Virus record (IMG/VR): IMGVR_UViG_3300033144_005525
Location: 63,402-127,401 of that record
Origin: a virus
Length of the DNA stretch: 64,000 bases
Strand: one strand, 5' to 3'
Part shown: positions 1-6,658 of the stretch, one piece after another
How the letters are laid out: each line of letters begins with the position of its first letter
How positions within the stretch are numbered: the first letter of the stretch is position 1
Notes under the pieces: generated by a model
Databases searched by the model: none
Told to the model about the DNA's origin: nothing
Seen by the model: only the letters and a program-made list of their open reading frames with translations
Position numbers and translations under genes: made by a program

Positions 1-13
1 ACTACAGCTCGTC

Positions 14-412
14 ATGCGCTGCAACTTCTACAACTGGAAGCTGTCCGTTCTGAGCGAGCAACGCATCGAAGCCCCCTTCGAAGCTCTGTTCCACACGATA
101 CCGCCACCTGACCCAGGGTACACAGGCAACGACCTAGCCCCTGTCTACTTCGAAGGGTTCCAGAAGGATTGGTGCTTCAACTACTACAGCTTGAATCACC
201 GTAAATGGTCTTGCCAGCTCAACGACAAAAGCTCGCTGTGGACCGTCGTGTTCCTCATCATGAGTTCTCTGGGAGCGCTCCCCACCCTGACGTATTCAAC
301 CCGGAAGGAGCACAGAGCTAAGCTGGATGGATACAGAGAAGAAGGCAGAAAGCATCAAGAGAGAATCGAAGCAGCGGATAACAAAAGCAACACTGAACAG
401 GAACCAGAGTAA
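14..412 (+). CDS. Small membrane protein, possibly 5' truncated
   Basis: 132-residue protein of unknown function. A hydrophobic stretch at about residues 75-94 (LWTVVFLIMSSLGALP) is flanked by charged sequence, and the C-terminal 35 residues are highly charged, so one membrane span with a soluble tail is likely. The frame stays open to the window edge upstream of this ATG, so the real start may lie outside. The stop overlaps the start of the next gene (TAATG), which suggests translational coupling. Confidence 0.6.
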   Translation: MRCNFYNWKLSVLSEQRIEAPFEALFHTIPPPDPGYTGNDLAPVYFEGFQKDWCFNYYSLNHRKWSCQLNDKSSLWTVVFLIMSSLGALPTLTYSTRKEHRAKLDGYREEGRKHQERIEAADNKSNTEQEPE

Positions 413-807
413 TGAGCAAGCAAACCCGACGTAGCATCAGCATCTCCGGAGCGACCTACAATCTCGTCAAGAAGAACTGCGAGAAACGAGGGATCTCCAT
501 GAGCACCCTCACCGAGGCCCTCATCCTCGAGCACATCAACCCGGACGAGCGTTCTCTGAGTTCGAAGTCCGCCATCCCGGTGGTGGTCATCTCGATGAAC
601 GAGATCGAGCGCTCCCTTCTCACAGTCTTGAAGGGGAACCGCAAAGCCGTCACCCTCAAGGACATCGAGGCCGCCGATGGCATCAGCTACCTGCAGGCCA
701 AGAACGCTGTTCGTCGTCCCCGCACTCTGGGCCTGGTCAACAGTCCGAAGCCCGGTACCTTCGAGCTCACCGCCAAGGGCAAGAAAGTCACTGCCCAGAT
801 GAAGTAG
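412..807 (+). CDS. DNA-binding protein: ribbon-helix-helix plus winged helix
   Basis: 131 residues. The N-terminus (about 6-42) has the pattern of a ribbon-helix-helix domain: a short basic strand (RRSISIS) followed by two helices. The C-terminal half (about 65-130) looks like a winged-helix domain (helix, turn, LQAKNAVRRPRTLGLV, then a basic wing ending FELTAKGKKV). A small transcriptional regulator is the likeliest role; its target is unknown. It overlaps the upstream membrane protein gene by one base. Domain calls are by eye. Confidence 0.65.
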   Translation: MSKQTRRSISISGATYNLVKKNCEKRGISMSTLTEALILEHINPDERSLSSKSAIPVVVISMNEIERSLLTVLKGNRKAVTLKDIEAADGISYLQAKNAVRRPRTLGLVNSPKPGTFELTAKGKKVTAQMK

Positions 808-810
808 CTC

Positions 811-1398
811 TCAGCAATCGACGAGCTCTCCGTTCGTCAACCAGGCGTGGTAGTACTCCGGCGTCCCGGCCTCGCCCATTCCGATCGATGGGCGGGCCGT
901 GATGTTCGGGGGCTCCCCGCTCCTAGTCCACCCAGGTACCTTCTTACTGTTGGTAGCCGGCCCATCGATAGGCCAGTCTCCTCCCGGAGTGCGGACGATG
1001 AGGGTGCGTCCATCTGGACCCCTCCACACCTTAGGCATCCAATCCGCATACCACATGGACCCTAACGGAGAATCCCCAATCGTAGTGAACTCTCCGTTGT
1101 CTGATCTCCCATACAGTCGATTGCGATTTTGTTGCCAGTTGTCTTCCTCATCGAATTCGTAGCCACATTCGCAGTGAGTAGGCCATTGAGGATCATCATG
1201 AGGGAAGTCGTCGGCGCCCATCCCTTCATCCTCGCTCCATTGGATGACTCCAATAGGAATAGAGGCGTTGTGGTAGCTCATCTTTCCAGGACACTTGCGA
1301 ACTTCATCCGACTTATTGAATCCACAGTACCGACGCAAAGAAACCTGTGCTTTTCCTATGGGTTCCAGAAATAGACACTGGATACGGCGTTTCGACAT
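811..1398 (-). CDS. Conserved phage protein of unknown function with CxCG pair
   Basis: About 195 residues from the ATG at MSKRRIQCLFLEP; a GTG start 69 bases further upstream (1467) is also open. The protein has a Cys pair (HCECGYEF) near the middle and further Cys near the N-terminus (RRYCGFN, RKCPG), compatible with metal binding. The C-terminal half is rich in Gly, Pro and Trp. No catalytic motif is recognised. It is convergent with the RHH gene and divergent from the HARE-HTH gene. Confidence 0.6.
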   Translation of the reverse strand: MSKRRIQCLFLEPIGKAQVSLRRYCGFNKSDEVRKCPGKMSYHNASIPIGVIQWSEDEGMGADDFPHDDPQWPTHCECGYEFDEEDNWQQNRNRLYGRSDNGEFTTIGDSPLGSMWYADWMPKVWRGPDGRTLIVRTPGGDWPIDGPATNSKKVPGWTRSGEPPNITARPSIGMGEAGTPEYYHAWLTNGELVDC

Positions 1399-1487
1399 AC
1401 CCAATCGTAGCTCTCTGTTTGATCCGAACAAAGAAAACGGATGTAAGGTGATTTCGAGGCCTCGCACCCCGCTTCACTAAGGAGACG

Positions 1488-1709
1488 ATGTCCAATCTAA
1501 ACGTAATTGAATCTGTCCTACGCAACGCTGGTGAACCCCTCCGTGTTCCTCAGATCATCGAACGTGCGGGAGACAGACTACCCACTCAATCCAGAACACC
1601 GAGGGATGTAGTCGCTCGAGACCTGTCCATCGACATACGAGACAACGACCAGTCGAAGTTCAAGAGGGTAGAGACTGGTCTGTATTGCTTGGTGGACGGC
1701 AATGAGTGA
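1488..1709 (+). CDS. HARE-HTH domain protein
   Basis: 73 residues that make up a single HARE-HTH (HB1/ASXL/restriction-endonuclease HTH) domain: helix (VIESVLRNAGEPLRVPQII), a second helix, then the wing with the typical closing FKRVETGLYCL. In bacteria and phages this fold is found beside nucleases, helicases and RNA polymerase delta and binds DNA. The start has an AAGGAG sequence upstream. The end overlaps the next gene by 8 bases, so the two are probably coupled. Confidence 0.75.
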   Translation: MSNLNVIESVLRNAGEPLRVPQIIERAGDRLPTQSRTPRDVVARDLSIDIRDNDQSKFKRVETGLYCLVDGNE

Positions 1710-2208
1710 GTTCGTCGATATCGTATTCGACGGCCCACCCGGAGTTCCGAGCTTCAATGCTGGTCAGTTCGTAGAGATCGAGAACGATCGAGGTGAGAGC
1801 ATCAGGTTCGGTAGCATGATGGTCCGCAAAGACGGACAACATGTGATTCGGATAACTCGGGATGATGTTCAACAAACGCTCTCGGTATCTCGCGGAACCC
1901 TACGAACTGTGTTGGCAGAGAAAGCCCTGAAGGCCCTCTGCAGCGATAGTGTGTGGGAGGGACTACAAGTCTACCGTCGCCAGTGCTGGAGAGTGATGGA
2001 CAAGGTAGACGAGCTCGCCAGCGACTTCGACAGTATTGCCAACTTCACTAGGGAGCAGATGCCGAAGGTGGCAAACTACGCTATGGAGGCTGCTTCTCGT
2101 GCCCGCGGAAACCAGCCCCCTCCCAACTGCATCTGCCACGAAACCACAGTTGGAAAAGGCGACTGTCCTGCCTGTGGTCCTCGACCCCAACTGTCAACGA
2201 CTGCGTAA
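1702..2208 (+). CDS. Conserved phage protein with 'FVDIVFDGPPG' N-terminus and Cys-rich tail
   Basis: 168 residues. The first 55 (FVDIVFDGPPG, FVEIENDRGESI) match a small phage/actinobacterial family of unknown function that I recognise by pattern. The middle is helical. The last 30 residues carry a likely zinc knuckle (CICHETTVGKGDCPACG). The arrangement suggests that the small domain was fused to a second helical and zinc-binding module. Start ATG overlaps the HARE-HTH gene. Confidence 0.65.
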   Translation: MSEFVDIVFDGPPGVPSFNAGQFVEIENDRGESIRFGSMMVRKDGQHVIRITRDDVQQTLSVSRGTLRTVLAEKALKALCSDSVWEGLQVYRRQCWRVMDKVDELASDFDSIANFTREQMPKVANYAMEAASRARGNQPPPNCICHETTVGKGDCPACGPRPQLSTTA

Positions 2209-2213
2209 GTAAA

Positions 2214-2321
2214 GTGCTCTGGATCTTCTTAGCGGTTCTGATAGGCTTCTGGGTGCTCCTCATGTTGGGGCTCTCTGCAGCATTCGATGCCGCTAAGAAG
2301 TTCAGAGATCTTGATAAATGA
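2214..2321 (+). CDS. Tiny single-span membrane protein
   Basis: 35 residues from a GTG start 5 bases after the previous stop: a long hydrophobic helix (LWIFLAVLIGFWVLLMLGL) and a charged tail (KKFRDLDK). It ends 3 bases before the tmRNA 5' end. There is no strong ribosome binding site, so the call rests on the membrane-segment composition and the tight packing. Confidence 0.4.
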   Translation: MLWIFLAVLIGFWVLLMLGLSAAFDAAKKFRDLDK

Positions 2322-2324
2322 ATA

Positions 2325-2684
2325 GGGCGTGAATTGGTTTCGACGGGGGTAGAAGAGTTCGAGTTGCGTGTCGAGGTTGGTCGGCTGGCCTCGTTAAAAG
2401 CCGTCCAAACAACAGTTGCCAACGACAACGTTGACTCTGTTGAGCTCGTCGCTCAGGCGGCGTAGTTCATGGGCTTCTGGAGAGCCTCGAAACAGAATGG
2501 GAGCTTGCTCCTGCTCCAGTGGTGGAGGCGCCTTCGGGCGTCCTTGCCCCTCCCGAGGGTTTAAACCGGGCGTAACAAAACACGATACGTATGAGCCATG
2601 TTGTCGGTGAACGGAAACCGAATACACACGTAGACACTTGAACAACGCTACTTTCGGACTGGAGTTCGATTCTCCACACGTCCA
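2325..2684 (+). ncRNA. ssrA: Transfer-messenger RNA (tmRNA)
   Basis: 360-nt tmRNA for trans-translation: it enters stalled ribosomes as alanyl-tmRNA, supplies a tag reading frame and releases them. The 5' end GGGCGTG pairs with the 3' CACGTCC in a seven-pair acceptor stem with a G3-U70 wobble, the alanine identity element, followed by discriminator A. The canonical GGTTTCGACGG follows the 5' end. A T arm with loop TTCGATT sits at 2660-2676. The PK1-type segment (TCGGCTGGCCTCG..AAAAGCCG) lies just before the tag. CCA is not encoded (CTA follows), so it would be added by the host enzyme. Confidence 0.96.
2418..2465 (+). other. tmRNA tag reading frame (15 codons plus TAG)
   Basis: The resume codon GCC follows the conserved 'ACAGTT' lead-in. 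The frame reads ANDNVDSVELVAQAA and then TAG. It keeps the AND start of bacterial tags, but it is longer than the common 10-11 residues and ends in AQAA rather than ALAA. Confidence 0.9.
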
Positions 2685-2701
2685 CTACTTTAGGAAACCT
2701 C

Positions 2702-2881
2702 GTGTACACGATCTGGAAGAAATGCCCGAATCCAGATTGCGGGGCCAAGTCTCTTCTGTACTTCCCTACATGGCAGCGCACAACGCTCGTGCTCTGCACC
2801 GTCTGCGATCGGCTGTACCAAGTAGACGAGTTTCTGAAGAAAGCGATAAGGATCGGAACAGGTACTCCCGGTCCTTACTAG
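2702..2881 (+). CDS. Small zinc-ribbon protein
   Basis: 59 residues from a GTG start that sits after AGGAAACCTC, a good match to the ribosome-binding pattern of this phage. Two Cys pairs (CPNPDC and CTVC), about 24 residues apart, make a zinc ribbon; the rest is basic and aromatic. It begins 17 bases after the tmRNA, so both may be cut from one transcript. Function unknown. Confidence 0.65.
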   Translation: MYTIWKKCPNPDCGAKSLLYFPTWQRTTLVLCTVCDRLYQVDEFLKKAIRIGTGTPGPY

Positions 2882-3070
2882 ATCATCTCCAGCTGTGGAA
2901 ACAGATGGCGCAGATCTTCATAGCTTTCCTGCGAAATATTCGATCCCAAAGAGTCCTCTTCGCTTTGAAGACTCGGTGGCGATCACAACGAGGACAATGC
3001 TTTAACCGTCTGATCGGTCTGCGTTGGTTCGTCGGTGTGTCATCGCCGAAGGACATGAGATCAGACTACC
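2882..3070 (+). other. Short stretch without a convincing gene
   Basis: A frame from ATG 2905 (73 codons, ending at 3126 inside the next gene in another frame) and a 36-codon frame from GTG 2896 are both open. Neither has a recognisable product or clear codon signature. I see no hairpin terminator here. Confidence 0.3.
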
Positions 3071-3490
3071 ATGATAGGTTTACAAACGATGATCCGACTC
3101 GAGTCGAGCCCAATCCTTGCTATTGATTTCGATGGGACTTGCGTAAGCAACATCAATGACTACCCAAAGGTCGGTTCAGATATCGGTGCTGCTCCATGGT
3201 TAAAGGCCTTCGTGTCCGCAGGGGCTCGCCTCATACTCTGGACAGTCCGCAGCGGGGATGGACTGAAGCCGGCCGTCAAGTGGTTCAAAGACAACAAGAT
3301 CCCTCTGTGGGGGATCAACGAGAACATAGACTACTCTCAGCCCAAATCCCCCAAAGCTCATGCTCATCTCTTCATCGACGATCGAGCCTTCGGAGCTCCT
3401 GTCATCAAACAGGAGAACGGACAAGCGCACATCGACTGGAACAAAGTCGGTCCCGCTGTTCTAGCTGAGCTGCTGAAGAAGAAGGACTAG
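3071..3490 (+). CDS. HAD-superfamily hydrolase
   Basis: 139 residues (133 if ATG 3089, preceded by AGGTTTACAAACG, is the start). HAD motif I is AIDFDGTCV with the nucleophile and acid Asp; motif II is LILWTVRSG; a Lys (SPKAHA) and motif IV LFIDDRAFG follow in order. Small stand-alone HAD phosphatases of this type occur in phages and are predicted to remove phosphate from small metabolites or nucleotides; the substrate cannot be told from sequence. It lacks a cap domain. Confidence 0.85.
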   Translation: MIGLQTMIRLESSPILAIDFDGTCVSNINDYPKVGSDIGAAPWLKAFVSAGARLILWTVRSGDGLKPAVKWFKDNKIPLWGINENIDYSQPKSPKAHAHLFIDDRAFGAPVIKQENGQAHIDWNKVGPAVLAELLKKKD

Positions 3491-3675
3491 CTCACTAGCT
3501 CGAGCTTAGGAGGACACTTGTGGTTGTTCCTCATGTCCTCGACGGTGGAAGCGATACCGCAGATCAAGTCTCCTGCAGGAGCTGGTGGGTCTTTGAGAAC
3601 CATCACCTTGCCATTTCCGCAATCGGGACAGATCAAGATGACCTTGGTCCCTTCTCCGATGACTGGTTCAGGCAC
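3487..3675 (-). CDS. Small zinc-ribbon protein
   Basis: 62 residues from GTG 3675. It has CPDCGNGKVM and, later, one Cys (DLICG) and HKCP, consistent with zinc binding. GTGCCTGA places its start on the stop of the upstream minus-strand gene, so the two are coupled. Function unknown. Confidence 0.6.
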   Translation of the reverse strand: MPEPVIGEGTKVILICPDCGNGKVMVLKDPPAPAGDLICGIASTVEDMRNNHKCPPKLELVS

Positions 3676-3841
3676 CAGACACTTGAGTCAGTTCTACTGC
3701 GTCTGGGACATCGATGACCCTGATTTGAGACAGGTTCTCTACTTTGGTGACCTTGTTCCAGATCACCTTGTCACCTCTCCAGGTGTAAGCGTTGGCTGCA
3801 CCTTCCGCCATCAGTACGCCTCTCAGGAACACCATCTTCAT
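3668..3841 (-). CDS. Small protein of unknown function
   Basis: 57 residues (starts MKMVFLRGVLMAEG, ends VELTQVSGA). It is supported by the start/stop overlap with the next minus-strand gene and by mixed, protein-like composition. The ribosome binding site is weak, and the third Met, ten codons in, is an alternative start. It is divergent from the gene at 3876 with 34 bases between. Confidence 0.5.
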   Translation of the reverse strand: MKMVFLRGVLMAEGAANAYTWRGDKVIWNKVTKVENLSQIRVIDVPDAVELTQVSGA

Positions 3842-3875
3842 AGAGAGAATCTAACCCAAACGGAGGGAGAGCTAC

Positions 3876-4130
3876 TTGCCGAAGGACAATATTCCTCAGT
3901 TCCACATACTCACCCCAGTCAAGAAAGGCAGCGGAACATTCTGGTACCGAATCGGAGCTGGGTGGGAGAAGACCACCCAATACGGGAAATCGATGGTGTC
4001 ATGCGCCATCGATCTACCTGTGCAAGGTGGCCGTATCATCATGGTACCCAACCCTCAGTTCAAAGACAGCAAGGCCGAAGTACAGGACGAGCCTGTCTCC
4101 AGCAAGGAGTACGATGACCTCCCCTTCTAG
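3876..4130 (+). CDS. Small protein with SSB-like acidic C-terminal tail
   Basis: 84 residues from TTG 3876, preceded by GGAGGGAGAG. The body is a compact, Gly- and aromatic-containing beta-type sequence (FWYRIGAGWEKT, GRIIMVPNP). The protein ends in a linker and then KEYDDLPF, which matches the DDxPF peptide by which single-stranded DNA-binding proteins recruit partner proteins. It is shorter than normal SSB proteins and I do not see a full OB fold, so a minimal SSB or an SSB-tail mimic is possible. Its stop overlaps the next gene. Confidence 0.6.
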   Translation: MPKDNIPQFHILTPVKKGSGTFWYRIGAGWEKTTQYGKSMVSCAIDLPVQGGRIIMVPNPQFKDSKAEVQDEPVSSKEYDDLPF

Positions 4131-4362
4131 GAAGTTCGAAGTCGGGGACAGGGTCATGCGCTCCGATGTGACGGAGGACTCTATCCCTTCGTACCGGAAC
4201 ATGCGTGGGGCTGTCGAAGGATTCGACTGGACCTACGTACTAGTCCAGTGGGACGACGACAAACCCAAATGTTGTGAGGACATCTCTCACTGTGGTCCCA
4301 CCAGGCACCAACCCGAAGCGATCAAACTCGCAGACGAAAATACTCAGTCTGTCGAGGGATAA
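4114..4362 (+). CDS. Small SH3/KOW-like protein
   Basis: 82 residues from ATG 4114, overlapping the previous gene by 17 bases. The N-terminal half reads FEVGDRVMRSD, GAVEGFD, YVLVQWDDDKP, the pattern of a small SH3-like barrel such as those in KOW proteins; two Cys and a His (CCEDISHCG) follow. Function unknown. Its stop codon lies inside a GGGATAAG motif. Confidence 0.6.
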   Translation: MTSPSRKFEVGDRVMRSDVTEDSIPSYRNMRGAVEGFDWTYVLVQWDDDKPKCCEDISHCGPTRHQPEAIKLADENTQSVEG

Positions 4363-4363
4363 G
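4356..4363 (+). promoter_or_regulatory. GGGATAAG motif
   Basis: Exact copy of the octamer that recurs before plus-strand gene runs. Here it spans the stop of the SH3-like gene and precedes a candidate small RNA. Confidence 0.4.
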
Positions 4364-4379
4364 TAAGTGGTGAAAGAGT

Positions 4380-4511
4380 GACGTTCATTCGATACTCGCC
4401 CACCAAACACCGCTAGATCTCCCCTGGTCCTGGGTACTCGGTCAAAAGCTCTAGTGGTGGGACGGCATCTCAGGCATAGCCGAGGCTGAAGGACACCGAT
4501 GCCGTCCTTTT
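4380..4511 (+). ncRNA. Candidate small structured RNA with intrinsic terminator
   Basis: No reading frame fits. A ten-pair stem with one G-U (CACCGCTAGA 4408-4417 with TCTAGTGGTG 4450-4459) is followed by a perfect ten-pair stem (GGACGGCATC 4460-4469 with GATGCCGTCC 4498-4507) and TTTT. A GGGATAAG motif lies just upstream. It could instead be only a long-loop terminator closing the upstream operon. Confidence 0.45.
4460..4511 (+). terminator. Intrinsic terminator
   Basis: Ten-pair GC-rich stem closing a 28-nt loop and followed by CTTTT. It lies between the plus-strand block and the convergent minus-strand gene ending at 4523. Confidence 0.65.
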
Positions 4512-4522
4512 AGCTATCCGTG

Positions 4523-5230
4523 TCACGCACTGCCAGTGTGTACTACGGTGAAGTGCATGCCATCACAAATCGTGATGGACATTCCCTTGTACATGGTTCC
4601 CGATTCCCCACTGACACCATTGTGGTAGGCGATGGTCGGGTACCCACTCTCTCCAGCAAGCTCGACCAGTTTCTGGTATGGGAGCTCATCCAAGGTCAGA
4701 AGGTGATCGGTCCCATTGATGGATACCTTCTTGGTCTTGGGGACCTCTTTGACCACGTCTCCATCGTAGGATCTGGCCGGTATACGTCTGTCGAGTTCAG
4801 CGAGCTTCGACTCGACTATCTCATGCGTACGTGCCTGCACTGAACCATCAGGGGATTGCCACCCAAAGACGTATCGCAGCAAAGACGATGTTGATTCTCT
4901 GGAGTGGTCCTCCGTGATCTTCTCAGAAAACACGGTTCCTACTCTGAGTTGATCGATCATGGCACGTCCCCGTCGAGTCACCTCGTCGAGCATATTGACT
5001 CCGTACTCAACGAAACCTCGTTTGTTGTCTGGGACTTCCTCAGGTGTGGGCACGTAGCACATCAACCTGGTTATCAACCAAAGCAGATCGAGTCGATGTT
5101 CTCGAGTCATCGATCCTGTAATTGAATCCATATTCAACGTCCCACACTCAGAGCATGACTGCGTAGGTCCGCCTTGCAAGTGCTTCGGAATGTCTGGGAT
5201 ATCTATCCAGACATGTTTGTGACATCTCAT
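4523..5230 (-). CDS. Protein with C-terminal ubiquitin-like domain
   Basis: 235 residues. The N-terminus has a possible zinc site (CHKH and CSEC within 30 residues) and then a helical region to about 160. The last 70 residues (KVSINGTDHLLTLDEL, YQKLVELAG, TMYKGMSITICDGMHF, TVVHTGSA) follow the pattern of bacterial multi-ubiquitin/ubiquitin-like domains: a strand-led start, an LSYxxLVxLAG helix, a TVTY-like strand and a terminal GMxFxVxxT segment. That fold is used in bacterial ubiquitin-like conjugation systems. No E1, E2 or JAB protease is visible nearby. Start has GGGAGG upstream. Confidence 0.6.
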   Translation of the reverse strand: MRCHKHVWIDIPDIPKHLQGGPTQSCSECGTLNMDSITGSMTREHRLDLLWLITRLMCYVPTPEEVPDNKRGFVEYGVNMLDEVTRRGRAMIDQLRVGTVFSEKITEDHSRESTSSLLRYVFGWQSPDGSVQARTHEIVESKLAELDRRIPARSYDGDVVKEVPKTKKVSINGTDHLLTLDELPYQKLVELAGESGYPTIAYHNGVSGESGTMYKGMSITICDGMHFTVVHTGSA

Positions 5231-5355
5231 CTAACGCCTCCCTGATTTGTGGTGCCAGCCCGACACCCGCCCATACTACCTGGGTCGTCCTCTCTGTGCG
5301 ACAGCGGAGTACTGGTTTAGGTCCCTAGTCGGTTCCTGCCAGACGTCTCCTGGAT

Positions 5356-5670
5356 TTAGGCTCGGTCCATGTTCAGCTGAGCCTTCTGGCTATCATCGAG
5401 CTCGTCTTCCCAACACCAGTAGAACCCATGCGCTGGTTGAAGGGTCTTGTGGACCACCGAGGTCTCTCGTTCAGTCTGCCGACCACACGAGTCGTCTCGA
5501 CTTGGATCCCCAGAGATGAAGGCCAGATTGCACCCAGGCTCTCCTGTGTCGTTCAGGTACTCGCTGATCTCCCTGCCGCCTGTCCACCAGATGGTGATCA
5601 AAGCGTCCCTCGGAATTCCGAACTTGTCCACGTAGATGACGTTCTCTCCGATTCTGTACTGCCTCTCCAT
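5356..5670 (-). CDS. Conserved phage protein of unknown function
   Basis: 104 residues from ATG 5670; the frame is open further upstream, but the internal Met with AAAGG seven bases or more before it fits best. The order YRIGENVIYVDKFG, DALITIWW, EPGCNLAFISGDPSRDD, GRQTERETSVVH and AHGFYWCWED is one I know from a small-protein family in actinobacteriophages, with no assigned function. The AAAGG ribosome binding site is inside a strong hairpin (5681-5712). Confidence 0.65.
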   Translation of the reverse strand: MERQYRIGENVIYVDKFGIPRDALITIWWTGGREISEYLNDTGEPGCNLAFISGDPSRDDSCGRQTERETSVVHKTLQPAHGFYWCWEDELDDSQKAQLNMDRA

Positions 5671-5680
5671 TTGCTGTCTG

Positions 5681-5712
5681 CCTTTCTGCGGCTCCGTTGC
5701 CGCACAGAAAGG
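5681..5712 (-). promoter_or_regulatory. Hairpin that sequesters a ribosome binding site
   Basis: CCTTTCTG + CGGC pairs with GCCG + CAGAAAGG (12 pairs, two-base bulge, six-base loop). On the minus strand, the 3' arm contains the AAAGG in front of the gene starting at 5670, so translation may depend on opening this stem. Confidence 0.45.
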
Positions 5713-5766
5713 ACAACCCTCCACTAGTTTAACTGGTAAGCCCACCGGCCCCACAAGATTTTTCCT

Positions 5767-5774
5767 GGGATAAG
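5767..5774 (+). promoter_or_regulatory. GGGATAAG motif
   Basis: Exact octamer 18 bases before the ATG of the first plus-strand gene after a minus-strand block, so it marks a place where a new plus-strand transcript must begin. Confidence 0.45.
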
Positions 5775-5791
5775 AAAAGTGAAGGAGAACC

Positions 5792-6007
5792 ATGAGCCTT
5801 ATCGATCTCTTAGTCTCACTATCTATCGCTTTGTTCTGCATCTGGAGTGCAATCGCTATGTCTTTTGAATGGAACATCCACAATCCGAAACCCCCTCAGT
5901 GTCATTTTTGCTCGAACCCAGATGGCCTTGGTGGTGCGTGTCCAAACAATTGCAAACCTGAACTACCGAGAGCTGTAGTCCAACCAAGGAAGAGAAATGC
6001 CGATTAG
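5792..6007 (+). CDS. Small membrane protein with Cys-rich tail
   Basis: 71 residues with AAGGAGAACC before the ATG. An N-terminal membrane span (LIDLLVSLSIALFCIWSAIAM) is followed by a Cys-rich segment (CHFCSNPDG, CPNNC) that could bind metal. It overlaps the next gene by 11 bases. Function unknown. Confidence 0.65.
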   Translation: MSLIDLLVSLSIALFCIWSAIAMSFEWNIHNPKPPQCHFCSNPDGLGGACPNNCKPELPRAVVQPRKRNAD

Positions 6008-6443
6008 CGACGTAGAGAAATACATGCGAGAGCATCTACATGATGAGGAGCGGATCCTACTGGACGTAATCCTGTCTGCACGGAAAGTACAGACGGCTCT
6101 CTGGGGAGGTGCAAATGGTGAGTGGGGGATGGAGGAATGGAGGCGGATGTTCCGCAAACGTGTAGCCAAGATAGACGAGGTCGACACCAACAACCCGTAC
6201 GCCCATGTCGAAGTGAAGAAACGACTACTGCAGACGGCTGCTCTGTCCGTAGCTCTCATCCGAATCATCGACGAACTGGATGGTCTACCCACCACATCAA
6301 ACAAAGACAGACCGTCCAACCTACCTACCTTCGCTGAGGAATTGAGCGGTTTTGAGAAAGAGAACAAGGACACCTGTATCAACTACGGTTGTACCTCCCT
6401 CTCGCACTCCGCTAGTTGTCCCCGTCGAGTAAGGACCATCTGA
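5997..6443 (+). CDS. Helical protein, possibly MazG-like
   Basis: 148 residues, mostly helical. The segment HVEVKKRLLQTAALSVALI resembles the last helix of MazG-type nucleotide pyrophosphohydrolases, and WGMEEW lies about where the first conserved helix would be. The usual ExxE metal-binding pairs are not obvious, so it may be a degenerate relative or unrelated. The C-terminus has a short Cys/His cluster (CINYGC, HSASC). The stop overlaps the next start (ATGA). Confidence 0.45.
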   Translation: MPISDVEKYMREHLHDEERILLDVILSARKVQTALWGGANGEWGMEEWRRMFRKRVAKIDEVDTNNPYAHVEVKKRLLQTAALSVALIRIIDELDGLPTTSNKDRPSNLPTFAEELSGFEKENKDTCINYGCTSLSHSASCPRRVRTI

Positions 6444-6658
6444 TGATGAGCCTCGAACAGATGCCTAGTCTGGGTGTCTTCGGAGATCTTGTTCCTGAAC
6501 TCAGCAACATGGATACCTACCGACTCTGGCTACTGCTCCACACTGATCGCTACCGTCTCTTGATTACCGAGAGGCTACTGAAGAAACTGCAGGCGGGGTG
6601 TCTCCCAGAAGGAGACGATCTGGAGTTCACCTGCGAAGCCGAGGAACCATGGCCCTGA
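6443..6658 (+). CDS. Small acidic protein of unknown function
   Basis: 71 residues from the ATGATG at 6443, overlapping the previous stop. It is helical and leucine-rich (YRLWLLLHTDRYRLLI) with an acidic C-terminus. No family recognised. Confidence 0.55.
   Translation: MMSLEQMPSLGVFGDLVPELSNMDTYRLWLLLHTDRYRLLITERLLKKLQAGCLPEGDDLEFTCEAEEPWP

Noticed and set aside
2638-3126. 162-codon plus-strand frame
   Set aside because: It begins inside the tmRNA, and its first half competes with the better-supported zinc-ribbon frame at 2702.
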